Below, in pieces: positions 17,543 to 25,593 of a DNA stretch of 64,000 bases (position 1 is the stretch's first letter; each line of letters begins with the position of its first letter). The DNA lies in the NCBI RefSeq assembly GCF_007362955.1, contig NZ_CP041696.1, positions 4,650,001 to 4,714,000 on the forward strand, read 5' to 3'. Under the pieces are notes generated by a model. That model had not been told where the DNA came from. It saw nothing but the letters and a program-made list of their open reading frames with translations, and did not search any database. This stretch comes from Lysinibacillus fusiformis. Its GTDB lineage: Bacteria; Bacillota; Bacilli; Bacillales_A; Planococcaceae. A program made the translations under genes and the position numbers.

Positions 17543-17556
17543 ATACGGTAGCGTAT
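17543..17556. promoter_or_regulatory. Probable TetR autoregulatory operator
   Basis: ATACGGTAGCGTAT is a palindrome with perfect 5-bp arms (ATACG/CGTAT), about 20 bases upstream of the tetR start. It shares a CTACCGTAT core with the site at 16947. Confidence 0.65.
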
Positions 17557-17639
17557 GTTTTTATCAGAATACTTCTTAATCAAAACTTTGTCAATTTAAT
17601 TTCTTCTATTATTGTTGCGTCAAACATCGATTAATCACA

Positions 17640-17921
17640 GTGTTGATAGTTCCTGTTCACAAAGACTTTTTGCATCAAATTGAAGCTATATATGCAAATT
17701 TAAATGCAGAAATGATGCTTTGCACAATGAAACACGGACGCCCTATCGTATATATTGATAATATTAACTATGAAGGCTATTGTTATTACGCAAAAGATTC
17801 AAATGAAAAGATTCTCTTTTTTGACACTGACTTAGAACAGCACAAAAAAATGCTCATAAAGATGCCAAAACAAGTGAATGCAGAAAAAGTTATGAAAAGT
17901 GAGTTGTCTTCTACGAAGTAA
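17640..17921 (+). CDS. Hypothetical protein, 93 residues
   Basis: A plus-strand frame begins with GTG and encodes MLIVPVHKDFLHQIEAIYAN and onwards. It has alternating charged and hydrophobic residues and no membrane segment or motif that I recognise. The ribosome binding site is weak. A clear terminator about 30 bases after the stop supports a real transcription unit. Confidence 0.5.
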   Translation: MLIVPVHKDFLHQIEAIYANLNAEMMLCTMKHGRPIVYIDNINYEGYCYYAKDSNEKILFFDTDLEQHKKMLIKMPKQVNAEKVMKSELSSTK

Positions 17922-17951
17922 TGGGACGATTATAAACTATTCACAACACGA

Positions 17952-17987
17952 AAAAGAAGCTTATTCAAAATTACATAAGCTTCTTAA
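17952..17987. terminator. Terminator after the 93-residue gene
   Basis: AAAAGAAGCTTAT pairs with ATAAGCTTCTT around a 10-base loop. A-rich and T-rich flanks allow it to act in either direction. Confidence 0.75.
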
Positions 17988-18111
17988 TCTGAAGAACATC
18001 AACGAACAAGTTTAACAGAGCCAATAGACAACAATTTCACATACCATAATAGTGGATACACCAATTAAACCCTGCTCAGTATAAACAATATGGGACAAAT
18101 AGATGCTTGTT

Positions 18112-19128
18112 CTAGTTTCCTATTGTTGACCTTTGATGATAGGTAATAGGGAAACTTGTTAAACCATGGTCTACACGAAGACTTTGAATTTTAATAAAAT
18201 TGATGAGATTATGTAATTCTTTTTTAGCATTAGGGAGCCCTACTAATCCATCTAACTGCGCTTGAAGCTTCTCAATCTCCCGCTCGACTTCTGGCGTAAT
18301 TCGCAAACGTTCATCATGTATAAATTCACCGCTGTATATAATCTTGCCTTCTTCATTGTAATAATCCCCGCGCCCATGCTTGTCTCCATTTACAAGTTCA
18401 CCTATATACGAAGTCTGCCCATTTATATAATAAAGAGTGCCTTTTCCTGTCATGGCATCCTCTTTAAATTGACCTTCTGCTTCAAGCAAACCTTGTAGTG
18501 AATAGACTTTTCCTTTACCGTGTTTCATGTCCTCAAAAAAATAACCTTCATACTGTAGTTTCGTAACACCGGTTGCAAGCTCCTCAGCAGTAGGCGTTTC
18601 GTGCGCATAATAGAGCTTTCCTGCCCCCTGCATATGATTCCACATAAAATCGCCTTCGTACTGCAAAAAACCATTTGGGTAATATTGTGTGCCCTTGCCC
18701 TTCTTCATGCCATGCACAAAATCACCCTCAAATTGCGGTTGATTCAACTGCGCATATTGCGTACGAAGCTCTTTATACGGGGCAATCACATCTTCATAAT
18801 ACAAAATGCCATAACCGTCCATTAAATCATTACGAAAATGACCCTCGTAATATTTCTTGCCATCCTTATATAAAATGCCATTCCCTTGTTTCTTGTTTTG
18901 TATAAATTCACCCTGATAAATCATTTGGCCTTTTAAATACATCATACCGTTGCCTTGCTTCATATGATTGACGAATTCACCCTCGAATAATCGTTCACCG
19001 TCCTGATCAAAAATTGTCCCCTTCCCATCATAAATGTCATGACCAAAATCATTTTTCTTGACGCCACCACGATACATTACGATACCATTTGGATAAAAAA
19101 GTTCTTTTTCTTCATAATTATGTGTCAT
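18112..19128 (-). CDS. MORN-repeat protein with truncated AAA (CbxX/SpoVK-type) domain
   Basis: The product is 338 residues from an ATG ten bases after AAAGGA; a start at 19149 is possible. Residues 10-270 carry about ten MORN repeats (YxGxFxxxxxxGxGxxY), for example FEGEFVNHMKQGNGMMYLKG and YEGDFMWNHMQGAGKLYYA. Residues 285-330 (LDGLVGLPNAKKELHNLINFIKIQSLRVDHGL) match the region just before the Walker A motif of CbxX/SpoVK AAA ATPases, but the frame stops within about 15 residues and no GNPGTGKT motif follows in any frame. The protein is probably a C-terminally truncated MORN-AAA protein. The ATPase part has been lost. Confidence 0.78.
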   Translation of the reverse strand: MTHNYEEKELFYPNGIVMYRGGVKKNDFGHDIYDGKGTIFDQDGERLFEGEFVNHMKQGNGMMYLKGQMIYQGEFIQNKKQGNGILYKDGKKYYEGHFRNDLMDGYGILYYEDVIAPYKELRTQYAQLNQPQFEGDFVHGMKKGKGTQYYPNGFLQYEGDFMWNHMQGAGKLYYAHETPTAEELATGVTKLQYEGYFFEDMKHGKGKVYSLQGLLEAEGQFKEDAMTGKGTLYYINGQTSYIGELVNGDKHGRGDYYNEEGKIIYSGEFIHDERLRITPEVEREIEKLQAQLDGLVGLPNAKKELHNLINFIKIQSLRVDHGLTSFPITYHQRSTIGN

Positions 19129-19221
19129 TTCATTGCCATCCTTTATCATTTCAGTATATGCTCAATTATAGCGTGGAACGGAATACATAAGAGCGAATTT
19201 TTAGAATTTAAGGAGATCAAC

Positions 19222-19650
19222 ATGAAAAAAAGATACAAAATATTTTTCGTCATTCTACTACCCCTTATTATTCTCTATGTAGCAACAATGCTATTAACAA
19301 GAGATTCAACTTTTGATAAGGAGGTATTGGAACAACTCGATATCGAACATATTGAAGAAATTGAAATCATTCGAGCATCCGACGAAAAAACAATCAATAT
19401 TTCTGATGCAGCTAAAATTGATGAAATCATGCAACATTTGAATGACCAAGCGCTCAGAAAAGTACGTTTTTCCAACCCAGACTTTGAAGAGGCTTATTGG
19501 CTAACACTACGTATTAATGATGAACGAACAATTGGCATGCGTCTTGATGATGCAAAGCATCTATACATTTTTTTATACGAGGAAAATTATATGAAGGATT
19601 ACAAGATATTAGGTGACATTGATTTAACATTTATCGAAGATTTATTTTGA
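19222..19650 (+). CDS. Membrane-anchored hypothetical protein
   Basis: The product is 142 residues from the ATG seven bases after AAGGAG; a longer upstream frame overlaps the MORN gene and lacks a site. An N-terminal helix (IFFVILLPLIILYVATMLL) is a signal anchor, followed by an extracytoplasmic domain of acidic alpha-beta character (EIEIIRASDEKTINISDAAKI). I do not recognise a family. It is followed by a strong terminator. Confidence 0.72.
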   Translation: MKKRYKIFFVILLPLIILYVATMLLTRDSTFDKEVLEQLDIEHIEEIEIIRASDEKTINISDAAKIDEIMQHLNDQALRKVRFSNPDFEEAYWLTLRINDERTIGMRLDDAKHLYIFLYEENYMKDYKILGDIDLTFIEDLF

Positions 19651-19680
19651 GGAAAGATTGAAAGAGGCTATCCAATAAGT

Positions 19681-19725
19681 AAAAATAGTATGCTAGGAGT
19701 ACACACGCCAAGCATACTATTTTTC
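19681..19725 (+). terminator. Strong terminator
   Basis: AAAAATAGTATGCT pairs with AGCATACTATTTTT around a loop of about 17 bases. It is bidirectional and lies between convergent genes. It is preceded by GAGGCTATCCAATAAG, similar to the GAGGCTGxxx leaders of other intergenic hairpins here. Confidence 0.9.
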
Positions 19726-19783
19726 ACCATATAGGAAACGATTGTTATGCTTTGAAAGACATTTGAGACAGCCCCCTCATTTA

Positions 19784-20770
19784 TTAAATATAACGATAGT
19801 TTTGTTGCATAGATTGTATGATGCCAATCATTTCTTCTCTTAACTCAAGTGGCTCTAGCACCTCAATATTCGGACCTTGACTCAGTAACCACATTTTAAT
19901 ACCATGTCCAAAAACTTCTGCTTCAAACAAACATTGACCTTCTTTATTTGACAGCATTTTCGCCGTAGGTAATCGATCTATTACTGCCTGTGGCGATAAG
20001 CCTTTAAATATAAATTTCATATGCATGAGCTCACCAGCGTGCATGAACTGAATACGCTTGCGAAACTCCCCTTCCTGAAAACGCTCAGAATAGGGGATTT
20101 GAAATTTCTTATCAAGCTCAAGGTAATGTTGTATACAATCGATGCGATACACAATTGGCAAATCCTTTTCATGCTTACTATCATACGCTATTAAATAAAA
20201 ATAATATTCCGAGAAAATAACGCCAAGTGGCTTTAAGATTATTTCACTAGGAACTGTTTCGCCTTCACGCAAATAGTCAATTTTAATCAACTTCTTCTTT
20301 TGAATAGACGCTGAAATAGCCCAAATTAAATGCAATAAGGACTTTTGATGATTCAAATCCACGTATAAGTGTTTTTCATTTAAAATGATATTATGAATAA
20401 GTTCCTGTTTATCTGCAGCTACAATAGAAATGAGATTATCAATAATATCACTCATTTCCGATTTTAGTAATGCTCTCGATTCGATTAGTATTTTAACAAT
20501 TGCTAAAACTTGCTCTTTCGATAAAATATTTTTTCCTGTATTCGTTAGCTTGTATACCTTTTCTGTCCGCACATATGCTAAATGACAATCTAATTTAGCT
20601 TGTTCAATATACGATCTGATTTGATCTAAATCACGTTGTATGGTTTTTTCACCAACTTTATGTGTAAACGCTTCTTGCTTTTTGCTTATTCCTTGACCAT
20701 CCATCAGTCTGTCAAACATTGAAATGACACGATAGCCTTTATTTTGTTGTAAATCCACCATATATCCCAC
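19784..20770 (-). CDS. WYL-domain transcriptional regulator (YafY/YobV type)
   Basis: The product is 328 residues if the GTG at 20770 is used; the ATG at 20761 is also possible. Residues 10-70 form a DeoR-type winged helix (RVISMFDRLMDGQGISKKQEAFTHKVGEKTIQRDLDQIRSYI). Residues 150-235 form the WYL domain (KLIKIDYLREGETVPSEIILKPLGVIFSEYYFYLIAYDSK), followed by the WCX extension to the end. Such proteins sense nucleic acid or nucleotide ligands and regulate stress or defence genes. No clear target is adjacent. Confidence 0.88.
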   Translation of the reverse strand: MGYMVDLQQNKGYRVISMFDRLMDGQGISKKQEAFTHKVGEKTIQRDLDQIRSYIEQAKLDCHLAYVRTEKVYKLTNTGKNILSKEQVLAIVKILIESRALLKSEMSDIIDNLISIVAADKQELIHNIILNEKHLYVDLNHQKSLLHLIWAISASIQKKKLIKIDYLREGETVPSEIILKPLGVIFSEYYFYLIAYDSKHEKDLPIVYRIDCIQHYLELDKKFQIPYSERFQEGEFRKRIQFMHAGELMHMKFIFKGLSPQAVIDRLPTAKMLSNKEGQCLFEAEVFGHGIKMWLLSQGPNIEVLEPLELREEMIGIIQSMQQNYRYI

Positions 20771-20943
20771 TCTTTCACCATAGTTACGTTCTCATTATAC
20801 TAAACGAGATGGACATCATTAGTCCTTTTAACTATAGAACTTCTATATTGTCGGTATAATTGGTACTATACTAAGTTAACAACAAGACATCATGAAACAG
20901 ACTGAACATACCACTTTTTCTGTCATAATTAACAATATTAAGA

Positions 20944-20980
20944 CAAAAAAAGGACTTCAATCACTATGACTGAAGCCCTT
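20944..20980 (-). terminator. Terminator of the GNAT-NDT-YbjQ operon
   Basis: On the minus strand, AAGGGCTTCA pairs with TGAAGTCCTT (one G-T pair) and is followed by T7. Confidence 0.88.
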
Positions 20981-20987
20981 GTATAAG

Positions 20988-21304
20988 TTATAGTTTTAAT
21001 TTTACTGCTGTACCATAAGCTAATACTTCGGAAGTACCATCCATTACAGAGGATGTGGAAAACCTTACGCCAACAATTGCATTGCGCCTAATCTTTGGGC
21101 CTCCTCTGTCATTGCCTTTGTGGCAATTTCTCGGGAGCGAACGAGCATTTCTGCATACTCCTTCACTTCTCCACCTACAATATTACGGAGCCCCGCAAGC
21201 ATATCACGGCCAACGTTTCTAGATTGCACGGAGTTGCCCTTCACTAAGCCTAGTGTTTCATCAATATCTTTGCCAATAATCACATCCGTTGTAGACATTA
21301 GCAT
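20988..21304 (-). pseudogene. YbjQ/DUF74 heavy-metal-binding-domain protein, frameshifted
   Basis: The first frame reads MLMSTTDVIIGKDIDETLGL and on to AQRLGAMQLLA with a stop at 21065. Shifting by one base at about 21080 restores the normal family end, GANAIVGVRFSTSSVMDG followed by TSEVLAYGTAVKLKL and a stop at 20988. The joined protein would be about 105 residues, the usual YbjQ length, so one base is missing in GCAATGCA (expected GCAAATGCA). This is a real mutation or a sequencing error. The AGGGGGAG site and the terminator are intact, and the gene is last in an operon. Confidence 0.85.
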
Positions 21305-21316
21305 ACGCGACTCCCC

Positions 21317-21796
21317 CTATAATTTCAGTTTTACAATTGCTTGAACAGCCTCTTCAATAGAAGAAGCAATAATTCCATTGCGTTTAATCAAGCCGATTAC
21401 AAATAAATTACGATAAACAAACTGGTTTTCGATGCCATCTCGAACAAGTGCTTCAATTTTCATCATATTTTCTCGCCCTTGCTGACGAACATCCGTAAAT
21501 ACGCCAACGATTGGACGATTGAGCATAGAAAAAGCACCAATTTCAGCTGCAACACCTGAATCTATTTCTACACCATCTAATACCGCAACTAATACATCAC
21601 TACTTTGCAGCATCGTTAAATCCGCCTTTGCAATCGCTAAACTATCCGCATATGCTGATTTATCATTTATTGCATCATTTTCCTGTGGTACATATAATTC
21701 AATGCCTGGTACGGCCTGTCGGATTGCTGCTGCAAGTTGCTCGTTGACTAAACGATCTCCTAAAGAAAATAACCCATTTGCTAAATATGCTTTCAT
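21317..21796 (-). CDS. Nucleoside 2-deoxyribosyltransferase
   Basis: The product is 159 residues from the ATG nine bases after AAGGAG. It begins MKAYLANGLFSLGDRLVNEQ and contains the family motif VLDGVEIDSGVAAEIGAFSM, with the nucleophile expected in the DSGVAxEIG region. These enzymes exchange the base of 2-deoxynucleosides in salvage. The gene follows the GNAT gene by 13 bases and precedes the broken YbjQ gene. Confidence 0.87.
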   Translation of the reverse strand: MKAYLANGLFSLGDRLVNEQLAAAIRQAVPGIELYVPQENDAINDKSAYADSLAIAKADLTMLQSSDVLVAVLDGVEIDSGVAAEIGAFSMLNRPIVGVFTDVRQQGRENMMKIEALVRDGIENQFVYRNLFVIGLIKRNGIIASSIEEAVQAIVKLKL

Positions 21797-21809
21797 AACT
21801 ATTAACTCC

Positions 21810-22244
21810 TTAAAGTAATGATTTTTCAAAAATTATTTTATGCCGACCCGTGTCGTCAATAAATGTAGAAACAATGTCAAAACCATGCTTAATATTTGTT
21901 ATGAGCATAGCTTTCCTTACATTTCTACCATATGTACGTACAATTTTATAACCAAGTAATTGTAGTCTTTCGTGTTGTTTTTTCATTAACTGACTTGCAA
22001 TTCCTTGACCACGCATGTCTTCATGAACGCCACCTAGCCAGCTATAAAAAACACCATCAGGATGTGTATAACCTAACTTAAAACCTATTATACGCTCATT
22101 TTCTATTGCGAATAAACAAAGTAAGCCTTCTTTACTTTCTAGTTTCGCTAGTGGCAGATTTGCTCCATTAAATACATGGGCATGAATGCTCTGCAATTGG
22201 TTCAGCCAAGCATATGGTACACCCTCTATCGCAACGATATGCAT
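21810..22244 (-). CDS. GNAT-family N-acetyltransferase
   Basis: The product is 144 residues. The acetyl-CoA pyrophosphate-binding motif is RGQGIASQLMKKQ, preceded by the beta strand YSWLGGVHEDM, as in GNAT motif A. The N-terminal half carries LFAIENERIIGFKLGY. The substrate is unknown. It is the first gene of a three-gene unit with the deoxyribosyltransferase. Confidence 0.88.
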   Translation of the reverse strand: MHIVAIEGVPYAWLNQLQSIHAHVFNGANLPLAKLESKEGLLCLFAIENERIIGFKLGYTHPDGVFYSWLGGVHEDMRGQGIASQLMKKQHERLQLLGYKIVRTYGRNVRKAMLITNIKHGFDIVSTFIDDTGRHKIIFEKSLL

Positions 22245-22368
22245 TCTTTATCACCCCTATCTTCATCGTCTTAATTATAGCAGAAAAGGGTTTATCATCA
22301 TGGGCAAGAATTTTGCTAATTACGTCGAGGCGTAATCGATAGCTAGGCTAGAATATTCAGCATTCTCC

Positions 22369-22917
22369 CTAACCATATAACATTGCTGGTACACGTACAT
22401 TGTGTAAATAGTCCGCGAGCTTCCCAGCAAATACTTCCTCTAAATAAGGCAATTGTGCGATGCAATGTGGTGTCATTAACGCTGGATTTTGATAGACCTT
22501 CAACCCCCCGGCTTTTAAAAGCATCGCTACAAATTGAGAACAAAAATAAGCACGCTCTCTTCTCACTTCCCTTTGTACCATAACACCAAACAACCCAATA
22601 AAATTGTATTTGTAACGATCTCGATTCCAATACATATACTGGACGATTTGCATCATTTCTAAATACTGATAATGCGATACCTTGCAACGATAAATAACGC
22701 AGTCAGCAGCTTCAAACAGTCCTGATTCCGCATCCTCTCGTAAAAATCCTCCGCTTAATGGGTTATTTAATTGTCTTCGTCCAAAGCTATACATTTCAAA
22801 GAGGCCATCATCAAATGAAACAGATGCATGATTCATCTCTTTGCCGGTATACATGCCGATAGCTTTTGACAATAATGTACCTGTTTTTGTTAAAACTATG
22901 TAAATGGTATATGCCAT
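22369..22917 (-). CDS. Permuted NlpC/P60-like (YiiX-type) protein
   Basis: The product is 182 residues. The order His-then-Cys suggests a circularly permuted papain-like fold: NHASVSFDDGLFEMYSFGRR near residue 29 provides the His, and AYFCSQFVAMLLKAGGL near residue 124 provides the Cys with a following FVAxxL helix. No signal peptide is present. Proteins of this kind can be amidases or acyltransferases, and activity here is inferred only. Confidence 0.68.
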   Translation of the reverse strand: MAYTIYIVLTKTGTLLSKAIGMYTGKEMNHASVSFDDGLFEMYSFGRRQLNNPLSGGFLREDAESGLFEAADCVIYRCKVSHYQYLEMMQIVQYMYWNRDRYKYNFIGLFGVMVQREVRRERAYFCSQFVAMLLKAGGLKVYQNPALMTPHCIAQLPYLEEVFAGKLADYLHNVRVPAMLYG

Positions 22918-23330
22918 ATTTTCACCTACTCCAATATTCTCAGCTATTACAAATACGTTTTAGCTCTTCATTTGGTTTCGTATTTTCTACTTTTTCAAGC
23001 ATACAATTTAAATCTTAAGTTTTTCCTTTCGAGAATCTGAAGATTTCCTTAAGTTTTATCTATATTTTATTTGCAAGTATTTAGTAAATGATAGATTCGA
23101 TTCTATCAACGTATTCTAGAACTTAATTTATCACTACCTTTATTTATATGTCATTCATTGTATTGTTATGTGGAGGGAATTTAGGATACACTTAATTTTT
23201 TTTGGATGCTTGAGGAGACAAAATATCCTGGCAGCTACATCCATTAAATAATCGAGTACATCCTTCGATCTACAAATACTGGGGCTTTTTTATGATATCA
23301 TTATGTTAACAAATATTAGGAGGTATTCCA
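22918..23330. other. Intergenic stretch, no gene seen
   Basis: This AT-rich gap contains short purine runs (TGGAGGG near 23172) without a following open frame, and the promoter region of the 38-residue peptide gene. I see no RNA motif or clear terminator. Confidence 0.5.
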
Positions 23331-23447
23331 ATGAGTGTATTCGCAGCTTTTACATTTGCTATGGCTGCTTCGGTCATTTCTGTGCTTAATGACATGAAGA
23401 TTAAGAAATTAGAAAAACGAATTGAAGAACTTGAAAAAATAAGCTGA
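23331..23447 (+). CDS. 38-residue membrane peptide with coiled-coil tail
   Basis: ATG lies seven bases after TTAGGAGG, a near-ideal ribosome binding site. The peptide reads MSVFAAFTFAMAASVISVLN for the helix, then a charged heptad-like tail ending KKLEKRIEELEKIS. One membrane helix followed by an amphipathic coiled coil suggests a small oligomerising membrane protein. I do not recognise a named family. Confidence 0.72.
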   Translation: MSVFAAFTFAMAASVISVLNDMKIKKLEKRIEELEKIS

Positions 23448-23618
23448 ATTAGATCTTTTTCATAAACTGTTTTCTAGAAGATTGTTGCTACCTTATTATA
23501 TAGTAGAGATATTAATTAGAGCATCTTTCCATAAATGAATTTCGATAGTCGTTAAGATAAACATTGGGCAAATTTAATCTATTAAATAACAAAAAAACAA
23601 GTGAGGGAAAGGTTTTTA

Positions 23619-23918
23619 ATGATGCTTATAGGCCCTTTACTGCTGGCTCTTATACCCGGAGTTTTAATTTTGACGGTTACGTGGTGGCTTGTAGAAAAAG
23701 AATCTTCTTTTTTAGTAAAATCGTTGCCTGGAGTTTTAGCCATTATTACTGCTGCGACTCACTTCTATATTGGTATTGTGAACATGAGGAGATTCGTAGG
23801 TTTTGCCTATGGCATTCTTGGATTCTTTCTATGGATTTTCGCTAGTATGTCTTTTGTTATTGGAAAAAAGAGTACTCATTTTGTAGATAAATCTTTGTTT
23901 TCTATGTTATATCTATGA
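23619..23918 (+). CDS. Small membrane protein, possibly YesK-like
   Basis: The product is 99 residues from ATG ATG after AAAGG; a GTG at 23601 is possible. There are four hydrophobic segments across the whole length (LIGPLLLALIPGVLILTVTWW; LPGVLAIITAATHFYIG; FAYGILGFFLWIFASMSFVIG). The size and hydrophobic pattern resemble YesK-like proteins, but this is tentative. A terminator follows at 24061. Confidence 0.6.
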   Translation: MMLIGPLLLALIPGVLILTVTWWLVEKESSFLVKSLPGVLAIITAATHFYIGIVNMRRFVGFAYGILGFFLWIFASMSFVIGKKSTHFVDKSLFSMLYL

Positions 23919-24060
23919 TTTATTTAGTAACATTCTTTTAGAAGACAGCTTACAATACAAAACGAGATAACACGATTGGCGATATTTTTAGAGTTATTAC
24001 TAGGAAAAAGTCTAGTTACTATATTTCATTTTGTGGATGCCTTTTCTATCAGGAATTTCT

Positions 24061-24088
24061 TAGAGCGATTTTTTTAATCGCTCTTTTC
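24061..24088 (+). terminator. Terminator
   Basis: AGAGCGATT pairs with AATCGCTCT around a T-rich loop and is followed by TTTTCTC. It lies about 140 bases after the small membrane protein gene. Confidence 0.75.
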
Positions 24089-24260
24089 TCGTTTAATCTT
24101 CAAACTGTGCAGTAATTAAATTTCCCTGCCATTGCAATTTCTCCATAGCCTGCGACCAAGTCACCATAAAAAATTCCATTATTGAATCATCTATGGTAAA
24201 ACTAGTAAAACATTGGTATTATAGAGGTATTCTATCGATTTTACGAAAGGTGATACGTTT

Positions 24261-24806
24261 ATGAGTAAAACACTTGAAAATTTACAAAAAGAAATTATAT
24301 TTGAAACAAAAAAAGGGTTCCCTATTTTACTGTCTGGAGCCATTATCTTTTTAATTTTCACACTAATGCCATTAGTGTTTCCAATAGAAGCTATACGTTT
24401 AATTTGGATATTTGGCTTAGGTGCCATTTTTCCTATTGGAATTCTTATTAGTAAAATTCTCGGTGTTAATATACACACTACTGGCAATCCTTTAGGTACT
24501 TTAGGAGGGGTAGTTGCAGCTCCCCAAGCTTTTTATATTCCTGTATTTATTATTGTATATATGAATATACCTGAATACCTTCCCTTCACAATCGGTTTAC
24601 TTGCAGGCTCTCATTTTCTGCCTTACATGTGGATTTATAAAAGTAAAGCTTATTTATTCGTTACTTTAGGCACCTGTCTTTCCGCTCTAGTCTTAGGTGG
24701 ATTCTTTGTTGATTTAGCATTCACTCTTGTACCTTTAGCGATTTCTATTGTGTATGGTATTGGCGTTCTGTTAATTCAACGAGAGCTTAAAGTCAGTCTT
24801 GTTTAA
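24261..24806 (+). CDS. DUF7010-like membrane protein
   Basis: The product is 181 residues from ATG after AAAGGTG. Six hydrophobic segments are visible. Conserved-looking features are TTGNPLGTLGG between helices 2 and 3, and the stretch LLAGSHFLPYMWIYKSKAYL, which I associate with the DUF7010 family. Function is unknown. Confidence 0.7.
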   Translation: MSKTLENLQKEIIFETKKGFPILLSGAIIFLIFTLMPLVFPIEAIRLIWIFGLGAIFPIGILISKILGVNIHTTGNPLGTLGGVVAAPQAFYIPVFIIVYMNIPEYLPFTIGLLAGSHFLPYMWIYKSKAYLFVTLGTCLSALVLGGFFVDLAFTLVPLAISIVYGIGVLLIQRELKVSLV

Positions 24807-24816
24807 TCACCTTTAA

Positions 24817-24909
24817 AAAAATCATATTGATGAAATTAAACGTAAATCGGATTATTACGATGAATTGGAAGAATTAGTTGTAAAGTATATTGAAAATGGA
24901 GGAGCTTAA
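24817..24909 (+). pseudogene. C-terminal remnant of an unknown gene
   Basis: Directly after a TAA, an open frame reads KNHIDEIKRKSDYYDELEEL and then VVKYIENGGA before stopping two bases before the next ATG. It has no start codon, and its end contains the GGAGG ribosome binding site of the next gene. It looks like the tail of a helical protein once co-translated with the next gene, whose body has been deleted. Confidence 0.5.
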
Positions 24910-24911
24910 GA

Positions 24912-25363
24912 ATGGACTTATTCCCAAATTTAACTCACGAATTAAGAGAGATCAAAAAGACTCTTGTGAAGAAAATTTACATTGAAGCATTCAAACGGAT
25001 TTTGAGCGAGCGAGTTATTGTTGAGATTTTTCATGATAAGGGAAAGACCCGTTATATTTTGGGATTAAAGGAGCTCAAAATACCTTTGGAGCCAATGCAG
25101 AAGCCAATGCTTGTAAAACCTTTGATTTGATTAAAAAATATGCTACTTATTGTAGTTATCAATTTGATTTTATCATCAATACATTTGGTACTAATCGTAT
25201 CCCTCCTAGAAAAGCTTTTATAGTATGTGAAATAGATAAAGATTTCTATAATAAGATTATTATTGGAAAGAAGATAAATGCGTTAAATACCGAAACTGGA
25301 ATGCTACAATATCAATTAGTTTTATCACATAAAAATGAGCAGGGACAGAACTCGTTTATTTAG
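24912..25363 (+). pseudogene. Unknown protein broken by a frameshift
   Basis: The first frame starts MDLFPNLTHELREIKKTLVK with GGAGG upstream and ends at 25130. In its last third the sequence makes better sense in the frame of the following open region: about 25068 onwards reads GAQNTFGANAEANACKTFDL, then IKKYATYCSYQFDFIINTFG, to a stop at 25363. A single missing base near 25066-25072 (TTAAAGGAGCTC) would join them into about 150 residues. I do not recognise the family. It could be an immunity or phage-type protein given the accessory context. Confidence 0.6.
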
Positions 25364-25428
25364 AAAAACAATAAAAAGGATATTAGCTTTTCCACTTCAC
25401 GAAATAAATATGCACTCTAAATCAAAGA

Positions 25429-25479
25429 AATGTTAGACGATTTTATCTAGGTCTAACATTTTTTCTTTTTGTCCCAACC
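25429..25479 (-). repeat. Inverted copy of the 3.55-kb intergenic hairpin repeat
   Basis: On the minus strand, GGTTGGGACAAAAAGAAAAA leads into a hairpin of TGTTAGAC and GTCTAACA. The element at 3551 has the same leader and stem start (GGCTGGTACAAAAGAG, AGTGTTAGAT). The remaining sequence to 25593 holds the promoter region of the bacteriocin-like gene. Confidence 0.7.
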
Positions 25480-25593
25480 ACTACTAGATTGCATAATAGA
25501 TTAAATGTAAAAATATGTTTTGAAAGGAGGTATATCCCAACTTGGTGTAGAATTAATAAAGTGTAACAAAATACAAAAATAGGAGGTTTTATT

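Noticed and set aside
22343..22687. 114-codon frame within the permuted NlpC/P60-like gene
   Set aside because: It overlaps the better supported 182-residue frame and has no start signal.
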